A DNA stretch of 64,000 nucleotides from Bathynomus jamesi (Eukaryota; Arthropoda; Malacostraca; Isopoda; Cirolanidae). Below are positions 33,881 to 43,845 of the stretch, one piece after another; the first letter of the stretch is position 1, and every line of letters starts with the position of its first letter. Made by a program: the position numbers and the translations under genes. The stretch covers positions 62,001 to 126,000 of the forward strand of contig JAJOZX010009097.1 of assembly GCA_023014485.1 (NCBI GenBank). The letters are read 5' to 3'. The notes beneath the pieces are model-generated. The model did not search any database. It worked only from the letters and a program-made list of their open reading frames with translations, and was not told the origin of the DNA.

Positions 33881-33886
33881 AATAAA
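33881..33886 (+). terminator. Candidate polyadenylation signal of the hAT-like transposase
   Basis: AATAAA 131 bases after the stop codon, inside the element. Confidence 0.55.
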
Positions 33887-34170
33887 CTGTTTGTATTCTT
33901 TGCGTTTTTAAGTGTCTTACTTTCGTTATTTCACCAAATTGCTTTGTTTTTTATTATCTGGTTCGGCCCAAGCTGTGAACACTGAACAGCTTGTTGACGT
34001 CAACAAATGGGTCTTGTTTTCAGTGACGAGGGCGACCTTTAAATGATGACCAATCAGGACCAAATTTCTCTTCCGTATGTTTTACACCAAATGGAACAAT
34101 TTTAGGGGGTGTCATAGGAAACTATCCATCGTTTAATTTTCCCCCTATTACCTAGTGACACCCTAAATTT

Positions 34171-34240
34171 ATATATATATATATATATATATGTGTGTAT
34201 ATATATATATGTGTATATATTATGTATATATATTATATAT
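34171..34240. repeat. Imperfect (TA)n with TATGTGTGTATA interruptions
   Basis: Follows the transposon right end directly. Confidence 0.95.
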
Positions 34241-34339
34241 ATAAAATTTGATTGAAGGTTTGTTCACGGGGAATCGTACCGCGGCATCTCAACCAGAACT
34301 TTACAACCTTTAAATAAACCACCAAAGTCAGCCATAAGT

Positions 34340-35530
34340 GACAAATAACAATTGTAAATGGAGCAATATCTATAGAAAAAGAAGTGATTAGTGGAGTGCC
34401 GCAAGGTACAGTACTGGGACCAATTCTACTCATTATAATGCTAAACAATATAAACTGTAGCCTAGGAAGCTCTCTCCTGTCATTCGCAGATGATACCAGA
34501 ATACTAAGATCAATTACAGAAAAAGAAGACTGTGTAGAGCTACAAAAAGATCTACAAACTATATATGCATGGGCAGATGCAAACAATATGGCCTTCAATG
34601 AAGACAAATTTGAACTAATTAAGTATGGACCGAATAAATACCTGAAAGAACAATTCAACTACACTGGACCCACAGGAAAAGATATTGTACAAACTGATCA
34701 TGTAAGGGATCTAGGGATTATATTAGCTGAAGATGCAACATTCAATAGGCACATTGACAAAGTAACCTCATCATGCAAACAACTAATAGAATATATACTG
34801 AGGACATTCAGAACTAGGAACAGTATGACCATGCTTACCCTGTGGAAATCACTTGTTCTTCCACGCATTGACTACTGCTCTCAATTATGGTTTCCCACAA
34901 ACAGAATGAATTGCAAAAAATTGAGGGCTTACAAAGAACCTTTACCTCGTATATTAAAAACCCGATGGGCAACAGGTGAGTAAAAACAAATTAAACTACT
35001 GAGTGGATAGGCTCAGAGACCTTGACCTTTATTCCATAGAGAGAAGGTTGAGAGATACATCCTAATCTACACCTGGAAAATTCTAGGAGGGCTTTTAGTT
35101 GCCCCCAATACTGAACCAATTGTGCCACCTTAACAAGAACTGGCAGAATGTGTCAAAAATATCACCTCCCACCAAACAGTCTGAGAAGGATTCAAACCCT
35201 TCATTATAAGTAGTATCTCTAGGCAGGGTTCTCGCCTGTTTAACTCCTTGCCTCAGTACCTTAGAGATATAAGTGCAGTCCCAGTAGATACTTTTAAAAA
35301 ACACTTGGACATGCTTTTAGCCAACACACCCGACCAACCCACAGTGCCAGGGTATTTCTCTGCCAGACCAGCCCCCACAAATTCAATAGGGGACCAAATC
35401 GTATGGCAGGAGCAAGAGAAAAGAAGGGTGGCGACCCCGTCGTGCCCCGCCTCAGGAGGCGCTGAGCGGACTTCGTGGGAGCAGCGCACCCTTGAGGCAG
35501 AAGCTCTTCAAGGTAAATTCAAGGTAAACC
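34340..35530 (+). pseudogene. 5'-truncated CR1/jockey-like LINE
   Basis: The frame 34384-34983 carries VPQGTVLGPILLIIMLNNI, LSFADDTRIL (the FADD catalytic aspartates), DLGIILAEDATF and SLVLPRIDYCSQLW, i.e. RT palm to thumb. Another frame, about 35235-35400, gives LPQYLRDISAVPVDTFKKHL and TVPGY, the usual C-terminus. A frameshift and scrambled bases lie between (about 34985-35235). The 3' end is AAGGTAAATTCAAGGTAAA, a short direct repeat like those ending CR1/L2-type LINEs. It has no endonuclease. Confidence 0.88.
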
Positions 35531-35534
35531 GTCA

Positions 35535-36060
35535 TCTTGACGACTCGACCCCACCCCATCTACATCATACCAGTTTCAAAATTATGGATTCCGCAACCCA
35601 ATCACCCGACCTCGGTATCCTACAAACTGTACACCCCCTCCATAAACAACAATCCCTCAACGACTACAGTTCCGCCTTCAACTTAAGCAAAATGAAATAA
35701 ACCTCTTTGTCTCACGATTAAAATGACCGCTTTTCTCTTTAATTTTAAACAAAATTGTGCCATAATGAAGGCCTTATCATCCACTATTCGCGTTAAAGTT
35801 AACAGATTCTTCTTCCGCAACCTTTATTTACAACCTCCAACCAACTGAATTTTGGTAAGTCAACCTACTAAATTACCTTATAACCATATTCCTTATATAA
35901 ATTCACCAATAAATTTTTTACTACCCCCTAATCCCATTATATGTATCTACTTTTAATTATTTGTTTACTTTTTACATCTTACCATTCCCTATATCCTTAT
36001 TGTTTTATTATATCTAACTATTTTATCATTTATTACAATTATTTGTTCATGTATAACATT
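35535..36060 (+). other. Possible 3' part of a Penelope-like element upstream of the class iii motif
   Basis: T-rich noncoding DNA leading directly into the hammerhead-like motif at 36061. Its layout (long T-rich 3'UTR, then core, then (TA)-type sequence) resembles the ends at 57.1-57.84 kb. No GIY-YIG coding remnant recognised, so this is an inference from context only. Confidence 0.35.
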
Positions 36061-36103
36061 TTAGCACTGAAGATGGAAACTAATTCTCAGAAACGTTTAC
36101 TAA
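36061..36103 (+). ncRNA. Hammerhead-ribozyme-like motif, class iii
   Basis: TTAGCA (stem I), CTGAAGA, stem II beginning TGGAA and ending TTCTCA (eroded), GAA, ACGT (self-complementary), U, TACTAA. Stem I pairs at five of six positions; the sister copy at 18087 pairs at all six. Confidence 0.6.
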
Positions 36104-36240
36104 TAAAACTACAACATGGGCTTCATCTCCATTCTCATGTTCTTATATATATACACATACTGTATATATCTGAGACGAATTTCACACTTAAACACGTGAA
36201 AAGAATAAATGCTGCAAATCCACAAGGAAAAAGAAAAAAA

Positions 36241-36288
36241 TTATTCCAAGGCCTTTCGTTTATTCAGCAATACACTTCGTCAGGGAAT
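36241..36288 (-). ncRNA. Hammerhead-ribozyme-like motif, class iv
   Basis: Minus strand: ATTCC (stem I), CTGACGA, extra A, stem II GTGTATT-GCTG-AATAAAC (six of seven pairs), GAA, AGGCCT (self-complementary stem III), U, GGAAT (pairs perfectly with ATTCC). It is the best-formed stem II of the four classes. Downstream on the minus strand a TTTTCACGTGTT...GTGTGAAA hairpin recalls TTTCACGTGTTACTTTCGTG after the class i copies. Confidence 0.72.
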
Positions 36289-36299
36289 GAAGGAAAAAG

Positions 36300-36855
36300 G
36301 TAAGATGACCAAAATATATACCTATCTACATTAAAACAATAAAATAGAAAGAGATTGGCGAAAGGTTAACGAGCACTGATTAAAGGCCAAAGATATTTTA
36401 ACGAGATATTGTCAATTTTATACATTCCCGAACTGTTATTGAAATTATTTTTAAAATGGATAAATGCACATTCTAGAATATTCCTTTCAATTATATTTCT
36501 GTTTTTTACGAGAACTTCAGGACTCTCCGCTTCATACTATGATTACATCTATACACAGGGACGGCGAGAGCTGGCACGGGCTCCGGGGAAGGATTGATAT
36601 ATGGGCCCCTCTGTTTACTCCGTATTTTATTAATGTTTTTTTGTGTACATAAGCAAACTGATTATACGTCCAAGTCACTATTCAAAACATACAGTATGAT
36701 AATCTCTATAAAATGTACGTTCATTAATTATATTTACTCCGTTATTTAATCAATTGCTTTATTAATATTTTTAGATTTTATCCCCCCCTCTTTCCGGGCC
36801 CCGTGGATTTAACCCGGCTTTCCCGCCCTCTCGGCGGCCCTGTCTATACATATGG
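36300..36855. other. Unassigned region
   Basis: No gene. Around 36555-36850 the strand has GGGACGGCGAGAGCTGGCAC and, inverted, CCCGCCCTCTCGGCGGCCCTG: possible degraded terminal repeats of a hAT-type element, but I could not confirm a target duplication. Confidence 0.35.
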
Positions 36856-36879
36856 TTAAACAATTGTTTCGAAAATAAT

Positions 36880-37722
36880 AATAAACTGATTTCATATCGG
36901 CAGTATGGCTTCCGTCATGGTCGCTCTACTTCGATCTGCTTTCTTTCTTCAATAATATTCACAGGGTAATAGACAAACACAATGAATCTCACATTATTGC
37001 TCTAGACATATTCGACATTTCCGATAGTTTTGCATCACCCACTTCTTTCCAAACTTACTTACTTCCTATGTCTTATCCCTCTTATCCCATTTTTATCTTC
37101 TTTCTTATCTGACAGTAGAATCAGGGTCGCGTTGGATGGCCTTCACTCCGACTTTTATTCTACTAATTCTGGTGTACCTGAGGTGAGGGATCCGCGTTGG
37201 TTCCGACACTATTCTTAATTCGTATAAATGACTACCTTTCAGTCACTGCCTACCCTATTTATTCTTACGCTGATAACTCGACTCTCGCTAGCTCATTCGA
37301 ACTCAAACCTCTCTTCCCCCAAATCAAACTTTCGCACTAATAATAGTTTCTTTCCAAAACTAAATATATTTAGTAATAGACATAATCATCCGACCTCTAA
37401 TATAGTTTTCAATAATTCCTCAGTACCCATTTCTCCCTGCATTGAGATACTAGGTCTTCACCCGGATTCTAACCTCTTTCGGACCGCATCAACCACCTTT
37501 AAATGGTCTTTTTGACCACCATTAAATCAATAGCTAAAACCGTATCCAAAAACCTTGGCCCTCTCTATTGGGCCAAGGCGTTACTTCACTGATGAGCAAA
37601 TGGCCATCGTTTACAACAGCCACGTACGCTCCCAGATGGAATATTGCTCTCGTATTTGGGCTGGGTGTGGTGCGGTGTCCCTAAATCATCGAGACTCCAT
37701 TCAAAATAGAGCCATAGAAACT
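36880..37722 (+). pseudogene. Old LINE reverse transcriptase remnant
   Basis: Broken frames give QYGFRHGRSTS near 36900, SYADNSTLAS-like YADN near 37265 and AIVYNSHVRSQMEYCSRIWA at 37600-37665, i.e. RT palm and thumb of a jockey-like LINE. Many stops. The LINE at 37723 inserted into its 3' part. Confidence 0.75.
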
Positions 37723-38399
37723 ATTGAAAATGAAAATGAAAAGGTTTATTGGCAGACTATAGTCCATATGACAAATATTATTAATACAATGACAGTTCAT
37801 ACACTAAGGATAGAAATATATACAACTGATTAGAAATAATACTGCACTGTCGAAGTTAAGTGGAGCTACAGACAGACGTTTTCGTACCAAGAAGTCAATA
37901 GCTTAGACTTTAGAGGATAAATGGCAGGACTCATGGATAGCTTGGATGATCGGGTTGGTTGATTTTTAATTCTTTGCATTAGACTGTGTTGAGCACGTCT
38001 TGTTACCTCCGGGAAGCTCGGGACATTGCGGGTAGCAAACATTTGCGAAGCTGAGCATCTCGGGGGTAATTTATGTAAGAATCTAAAAGACCTGTTGTAG
38101 AGCAAATTTAGGGTTCTGCCAGAACCTTTTTTATAATTCACCCAGAGTTGCTGACCGTATATTACTGCAGAAAGTACGAAAGAGTGTGTCTTTAGCTTCA
38201 CTTGTACAGAAGCGAAAGTTCCTTATAGTCATATTCGCTTTGGCACACAGGCTTTGAGATTGTTTTCTTATATCCGAGTCATCACTCAAGGAGCTGGTAA
38301 TAGTTTGACCCAAATACTTAAACTCTTGTACTTCCTCAATTACTTCACCATTCATTTTAAACCTTATATCAGCTGGCTGATTACAGCTTTAGGATGAAA

Positions 38400-40037
38400 T
38401 TGCATAACCTTAGTTTTTGTAACATTAAAAAGAATATCATGTTTCTGCGAATACACTTCGCAGACATTTAGTAGCTGATCCAGACCTTTAACAGAGGGAC
38501 TTATTAACACCATATCATCGGCACAAACTATGTTATTTATCTTTGTGTTATCTATACAACATCCTACTGTTGCCTCATTAAGTGAAGCAATTAATGCGTC
38601 AATACAAATTAAACAGCATAGGGGAGAGCAAGGAGCCTTGTCTCACCCCGCAAGAAGAGCCAAAACACTCGGATAGTACATTGCCCACCTAACAGTGAAA
38701 GATTGGTGGGAATACCAAAATTTCAATAAATTTAATATGTACATGGAAACCTTCCTGTCTTCTAGTTTTGCAAATAAAATATTGTGGTTCACCCTATCAT
38801 ATGCCTTACTTATATCAAGGAAACAGCTATAAATGGTTGAATTACTGTCAATGTATTTAGATATTGTTTCTTTAAGTACATAGATATACAGGTCAGTTGA
38901 GTGGGACCTTTTAAAGCCAAACTGATTAGATGTCCATAGGAAATCATTTAATCGGAGTAACAAGAGTTGTTCTAGTAGTTTCGAGAAGCAGGAAGCGGCA
39001 GCAATAGGCCTGTAATTATTGCTGGACAGAATGTCTCCGTACTTATTTTTGACCAGGGGCAAGATATATACCCTCATGAACTCTGCAGGGATATAGCTAT
39101 GAACAAGCATGGCTGATAGGAGCAATGATATATGCAGACATACTACGTCATTTGCACATTTTAAGTGCTCATTCGATAAGTCATCTACCCCTGACGCAGA
39201 ACCAGTCTTTAACTCTTTAATGAACCTCTTTACTTCAAAAAATGATATCAAAATATTTTCCCTTGTCCCTCCCACAATCGTTTCGCTGCAATCTATCTTA
39301 AGATTATCCCTACTCACACTATTAAGAATGTTAGAGTAGTGGTTTTTCCACAGCTTTGCAATTTCATCCTGCCACGACACCCCATCGATTGTCGGAGGGA
39401 GGACATTCTTGACACCCGTTTGATTCTTAACAAATTTCCAAAATTTGTTATTAGCGTTATTTATGCGAGCTTCACAGGCTTTTGATGCTCGAATAGACTA
39501 TTCTTCCTGTTTACATCACCTTATGGCCGCCTTATACTGACCCCGACTTCTACACATATTTATGTATACTGGTCCTAATCTGGGTCTACCATGAAAGCAC
39601 CACAAATCATAGGCGTCTTTCGATTCCCTCTTCAGGGGGCAATAAAATCTTTCCATCCAGGAATAACCTTAGTATGATAGTTGTAAGATTTAATCAAGGG
39701 GCTTCCTGCTTCTCTTAACAGGGATATTATCTTACTATAATACCTATCTATGAGTTTACAGTGAGAATCATTTGAGCAAGGATTATTACAGCCAAGGTGC
39801 AAAATTTCTAAATTATTAAAGAGGTGACATGTTCTGTCTTTGTATTCTATTCTCTGCTGCATATTAACATTGGACCAATCGACGCGATTATTTTCTATTG
39901 AGTTCTTGTTAAGTCGTGTTGCGCATAAATTGGTAACGTTAATTAATATTTCTAATGGTCTATGATCAGAAAGAAGGAAATCATGCAAAATATGGACTCT
40001 AACAATTCGATCCTTTAGATTATTACTAGTGAGACAA
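38400..40037 (-). pseudogene. LINE endonuclease end and reverse transcriptase, frameshifted
   Basis: Codons from 39988 give LSDHRPLEILI (endonuclease His block). The frame 39380-38643 has SGVDDLSNEHLK, LPLVKNKYGDILSSNNYRPI, QFGFKRSHST, FLDISKAYDRVNH (first RT aspartate). After a one-base shift near 38670 come CGVRQGSLLSPMLF and, near 38520, CADDMVLISP (catalytic ADD). EVIEEVQEFKYLGQTI follows at 38340. A frameshift also lies at about 39500. The GVRQG rather than GVPQG block separates this LINE from the CR1 copies in the window. Confidence 0.9.
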
Positions 40038-40040
40038 TAA

Positions 40041-42600
40041 CACTAGGCAACAAAGATTTTGTTACAGAAGACCAAATAGGTGCTCCTAGCTAATTTCGGT
40101 ATGCTGATTTCAAATCTATAATTAGATTTTTTCTATCACGTCTAGATTTTGTGTAAAATGCAAATCACTTTTAGTAAAATTTTCTACCACGTCCAGATTT
40201 TGGTTTTAATTGGCTTAATGCCAGTAATATGAAACTTGCTTTTCAAGGTTAAAGCAATTTTTTTTGCCAACTATATACAAATTCGAACAATTTTGTAAAT
40301 AAAATTTATCCCGAGTTGGCAACACTGAGTCAAGAGCATAGTAACGGGCAACGGCCCAACGGTCAGTCGCTACGTGACAGTCAAGCAGAACGGTTGTTGA
40401 AGCTCTCTGCTGATGAGCAAGTGACAGGTTGTGGTGACTTGTGGTTTTTTATAGCATTTGTTTTGTACTACGGTGTGTATTTCTTTTTATTTTGCACATC
40501 GTAATAATTACTTTCTACGTTTTTTCAGATATTGTATGGTAATTCAAAATGGCATCAAATAGACGTGCTTGTGTAAATCACCCAGACAACTTCTGCTTTG
40601 TCTGTGGACAATATACACCTAAGCCACAACGTAGAAACATAACAACAAAGATTAAACTTGCCTACAAGTGTTATTTTGACTGTAAGTTAGGAGACCAACA
40701 GAGGGACTGGGCACCACATATTTGCTGTGCACAGTGCAATGCAATGTTAATAGCTTGGATGAATGGTAAAAGAAAAGCTATGCCGTTCTCAGTCCCCATG
40801 GTTTGGCGTGAGCCGAAAAATCACTTCAATGATTGTTATTTTTGTTTGACAAAGATTGCTGGTTTCACAAAGAAAAACAAATCAAAGATCACGTACCCAA
40901 ACTGCGAATCAGCAATGAAACCAGTACCACATGATGAAACAAATCCACCACCAGTTCCACCAGCAATGATAACAGACAGCATTTCATCTGAAGATTCTGC
41001 TAGTGATATAGAAACAGGGAAAGATGGCATATATGTTCCAGATGCAAATATTTCCCCACATTTGTTAAGTCAAGCGGAGTTAAATGACTTAGTGCGCGAT
41101 TTGGAATTACCAAAAGAAAAGGCAGAGTTGCTTGGTTCAAGACTTCAAGAATTTAATCTTCTCCAACCAAACACCAAAGTTTCCCATTTCCGCCATCGCC
41201 ATTTGCAGTTTTCATCATTTTACTTACAGGAAGAAACGTTTGTTTCTGCCATGATATCAGTGGTCTGATGCAGGGATTGCTGTCGCTATGATCAAAAGAA
41301 TGGAGACTTCATTGACTCTAGTAAAGCTAGCCTTAAAGCTGTTTACTGCACAACGGCAATGAAAAACCTTCAATACCTGTAGCACATGCCACTGGCCTTA
41401 ATGAGACTTATGAATCGATGAAACTGCTGCTAAGACTCATCAAATATAAGGACCACACATGGAATATTTGTGGCGACCTTAAAGTTGTATCATTACTTCT
41501 TGGGTTACAGTTGGGCTACACAAAGCATATGTGCTTTTTGTGTCTATGGAACAGCAGAGATGACAAGAACCACTACAAAAAACATGATTGGCCATCTAGA
41601 ACTGAACATGTTGTTGGTAAATACAATGTGAAACACCCAGCACTTATTGACCCTCAGAAAGTACATCTTCCACCACTTCACATTAAACTTGGCCTTATGA
41701 AAAATTTCGTGAAGGGTATGGATCATCAAGGTAGTGGTTTCCAATATTTAAAGGATAAATTCAAAGGAATATTGACAGATGCTAAGCTAGAAGATAGAGT
41801 TTTCACTGGACCACAGATCCGCAGTGTCATCCACGACTCATCGTTTCCATCTAACCTAAATGAGAATGAACTAGGAGCATGGACATCTTTCGTTGAAGTT
41901 GTCAAAAATTTTCTTGGAAACCACAAAGCTGAAAACCACCGTAAACTCGTAGAAAACATGCTTAAATCTTATGAAATAATGGGATGCAGAATGTCTTTGA
42001 AAATTCATTTTTTACATTCTCATCTTGACTTCTTCCCGGCCAACCTTGGGGCTGTAAGTGACGAGCATGGTGAGCGCTTCCACCAACAGATCTCAGTTAT
42101 GGAAAACAGATACCAAGGTAATTTCAACCCAAATATGATGGGAGATTATTGTTGGTTCCTGCAGAAGGAGAGCTCGTCATCCTACAAGCGACAAAGGAAG
42201 AGGACACACCAAAGTTTCACTTAAGAACAGGAATTTGCCTTTCAGTAGTAACAACAAAATACTAACGCGCTTTGGGTGGATGGTTGGGCGCAGGGGTGGT
42301 AACTCCGCCAGCGGAATTCTGCTGTCTGTCTTAAACCAGAATAAAGGAGGAAAGACATCCCTGTTCACTAATTATTTAAGTATGCTTAACATAAAACGTG
42401 GCACGGAAAAGTAGCTTAGACGGCTTTCGTAATAGAAGCGGGTGAGAAAAAAAATGAAAAATAGGGGTTTTCGGTTACACAAAATCTGGACGTGATAGAG
42501 AAATTTTGATATCAGATCTGAAATCAGCATCAGCGCTTTAGTAGGAATCAGTAGTTCACGTGTCTGTAACAAAAAAAAAGTTGAAATTTGTTGCCTAGTG
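40041..42600 (+). mobile_element. CACTA-ended DNA transposon (EnSpm/CMC-like), TSD TAA
   Basis: Ends CACTAGGCAACAAA and TTTGTTGCCTAGTG are perfect inverted repeats. TAA precedes (40038-40040) and follows (42601-42603). A CACTA start with a 3-bp duplication is the signature of the EnSpm/CMC group. A subterminal word TATCACGTCTAGATTTTGTG recurs near 40130 and 40186 and, inverted, at 42478, as is usual in that group. The length is 2560 bp with one broken gene. Inserted in a LINE. Confidence 0.88.
40549..42224 (+). pseudogene. Transposase of the CACTA-ended element, frameshifted
   Basis: Frame 40549-41268 starts MASNRRACVNHPDNFCFVCG. Cys pairs (FCFVCG, HICCAQC, DCYFC) suggest a zinc-binding N-terminus. 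It then has PFSVPMVWREPKNH and a Pro-rich linker. Frame 41418-42224 has WNICGDLKVVSLLLGLQLG, CFLCLWNSR, PPLHIKLGLMKNFV, FLGNHKAENH and AVSDEHGERFHQ, a block I know as recurrent in uncharacterised arthropod proteins. Between 41200 and 41410 the frame is broken, but coding continues (SLKA, then PSIPVAHATGLNETYE). Before the ATG, TTTTTTCAG (40530) suggests a 5'UTR intron acceptor. The putative catalytic residues are not assigned. Confidence 0.8.
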
Positions 42601-42603
42601 TAA

Positions 42604-43217
42604 TCAATCCACCTGGTAGTACCACTCATATCGCTAACGTATGTAAAATTTCCACTGGCTATCCCTAATACATCTACATCACTTATACTTAAATTGGCCG
42701 ACTCGCACATGTCACCCAATTCTCCAAAGAATTCCGAGTTCACATGTGCGTTAAAGTCCCCCATTATTATACAGTGAGAATATTTGGGGTTATCTGATAA
42801 TGACTTAATTTTGTATAGCAAATCAATGTATTCATCTAGATTACTGCAGTTGTTGTATGGTAAATAGCAGTTTACAATTAATATGCAATCATTGTTCACT
42901 TGTAATTCAATGCCTAACAACCTTACGTTATCGCTTGTTAAAAATCTTATATGTTTTGACAAATTTTTCCTTAATAAGAAAGCAACACCACCAAAAGGCC
43001 TACCGTACATTAATTCATCTGACAAGTCTACTGCTGATGAAGCATGGTACATAAAGTCATCATGGATGGTAGAGAGGAATTTTAGCTCTTGCTTAGGTAG
43101 CCAGTGCTCCTGCAGGAGTATCAAATCTGCACTGTCGCAGATTTTATGAACATCTACAGTTGAATTCCTCACTGACCTTACATTATATGAGGCTATTTTC
43201 AACAAGTTATCCGCCAT
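42604..43217 (-). pseudogene. LINE endonuclease (APE-type), N-terminal part
   Basis: Starts at MADNLLKIASYNVRSV. Endonuclease blocks: NVRSVRN, LILLQEHWL (catalytic Glu), GGVAFLLRKNL, IVNCYLPY, CIIMGDFNAHV (Asp/Asn) and RWIDY at the break. SDHRP, the final histidine block, is on the far side of the inserted transposon. The protein would nick target DNA for target-primed reverse transcription. Confidence 0.92.
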
Positions 43218-43311
43218 GACTGATATAAAAATTTATTATTAGTAAGATTATTATTATTATACACGGTACAACTTTCAGGCATTACCGTTAGGGCGCCTAT
43301 TATTATTATTA

Positions 43312-43731
43312 TTATATATTATTATTATTATTATTATTTTGCCTGTTATCAAATCTCATGGAAAAGTGGATAAACTCCTTAACAATAATACCGTCAGGCC
43401 ATTGACTCATATTATACGGGTTGAAATGCGCATTTACACCTTTAATTATTACTTTAAAAGAGTTATAATACGGAGATTTCGTGTTTAGTTTATTAACTAT
43501 CACTATACTGTGTTCACCAATGATTTCTTCTATCATGTGTCGAATATCTCTTGCCTCGTTCGAGAGCTGAATTCGCGACACAAATAGGGTGAGATTCTCC
43601 ATCGGTGGCCTCGCCGCGGAGACCGGTTGAGAAAACCTTTGGGACTGGCGCCTATTAACAGTTACCCACCCGTCCTGCTCCCTCGATCTCCCTGAGGCAG
43701 GGTTCGCCTGCCTGGGGGATGGGTGGCACAA
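43312..43731 (-). CDS. LINE ORF1 protein, partial
   Basis: 139 codons. A DGWVTVNRRQSQRF linker leads into ENLTLFVSRIQ, then YYNSFKVII and WPDGIIVKEF, the compact C-terminal domain seen in ORF1 of this LINE type (an RNA-binding-like fold is assumed from family knowledge). The end is a run of Asn codons produced by an (ATT)n microsatellite, so the natural stop is probably lost. The N-terminus may be missing because a CR1 element begins just beyond in the opposite direction. Confidence 0.65.
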   Translation of the reverse strand: MCHPSPRQANPASGRSREQDGWVTVNRRQSQRFSQPVSAARPPMENLTLFVSRIQLSNEARDIRHMIEEIIGEHSIVIVNKLNTKSPYYNSFKVIIKGVNAHFNPYNMSQWPDGIIVKEFIHFSMRFDNRQNNNNNNNI

Positions 43732-43845
43732 CCTTTGGGGGATAGGAGGCCCCTCCTTTACTCTGTGGCTTGGTGAGGGTCTGTTAGCGGTTTATACCCT
43801 GACGGCCGCGCGTGCCTCTCCTTCTTCGGTGGGAGGGGGAGGGAA

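Larger units (their letters stand above)
31259..34165 (+). mobile_element. hAT-like DNA transposon with TAGGGTGTCACT ends, nearly intact
   Basis: The left end TAGGGTGTCACTTAA and right end complement TAGGGTGTCACTAGG are inverted. Subterminal copies of the TGACACCCC/GGGGGTGTCA word lie about 45-50 bases in from each end. One long gene is preceded by a TATA-box-like site and followed by AATAAA. The flanks are AT-only, so an 8-bp target duplication cannot be read with confidence. The family assignment rests on the related copy at 46683-49383, which has one. Confidence 0.88.
37723..43760 (-). mobile_element. LINE (ORF1, APE endonuclease, RT), split by a CACTA-ended transposon
   Basis: Read on the minus strand: ORF1 (43731-43312), endonuclease (43217-42604, then 40037-39900), RT (39380-38400), thumb and 3'UTR to a tail of TTTTCA units at 37723. 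The element at 40041-42600 interrupts the endonuclease. Removing it and one TTA copy restores a continuous WIDY...SDHRPLE reading frame, which proves the nesting order. A second, 3'-only copy is at 17655-17925. Confidence 0.92.

Noticed and set aside
31259..34170. 8-bp TSD for the 31-kb hAT-like element
   Set aside because: The flanks are TA-rich; left ATATATAT and right AATTTATA do not match, so no duplication is claimed.
36555..36850. hAT MITE from GGGACGGCGAG and CTCTCGGCGGCCCTG
   Set aside because: The putative ends are too degraded and no matching 8-bp duplication was found.
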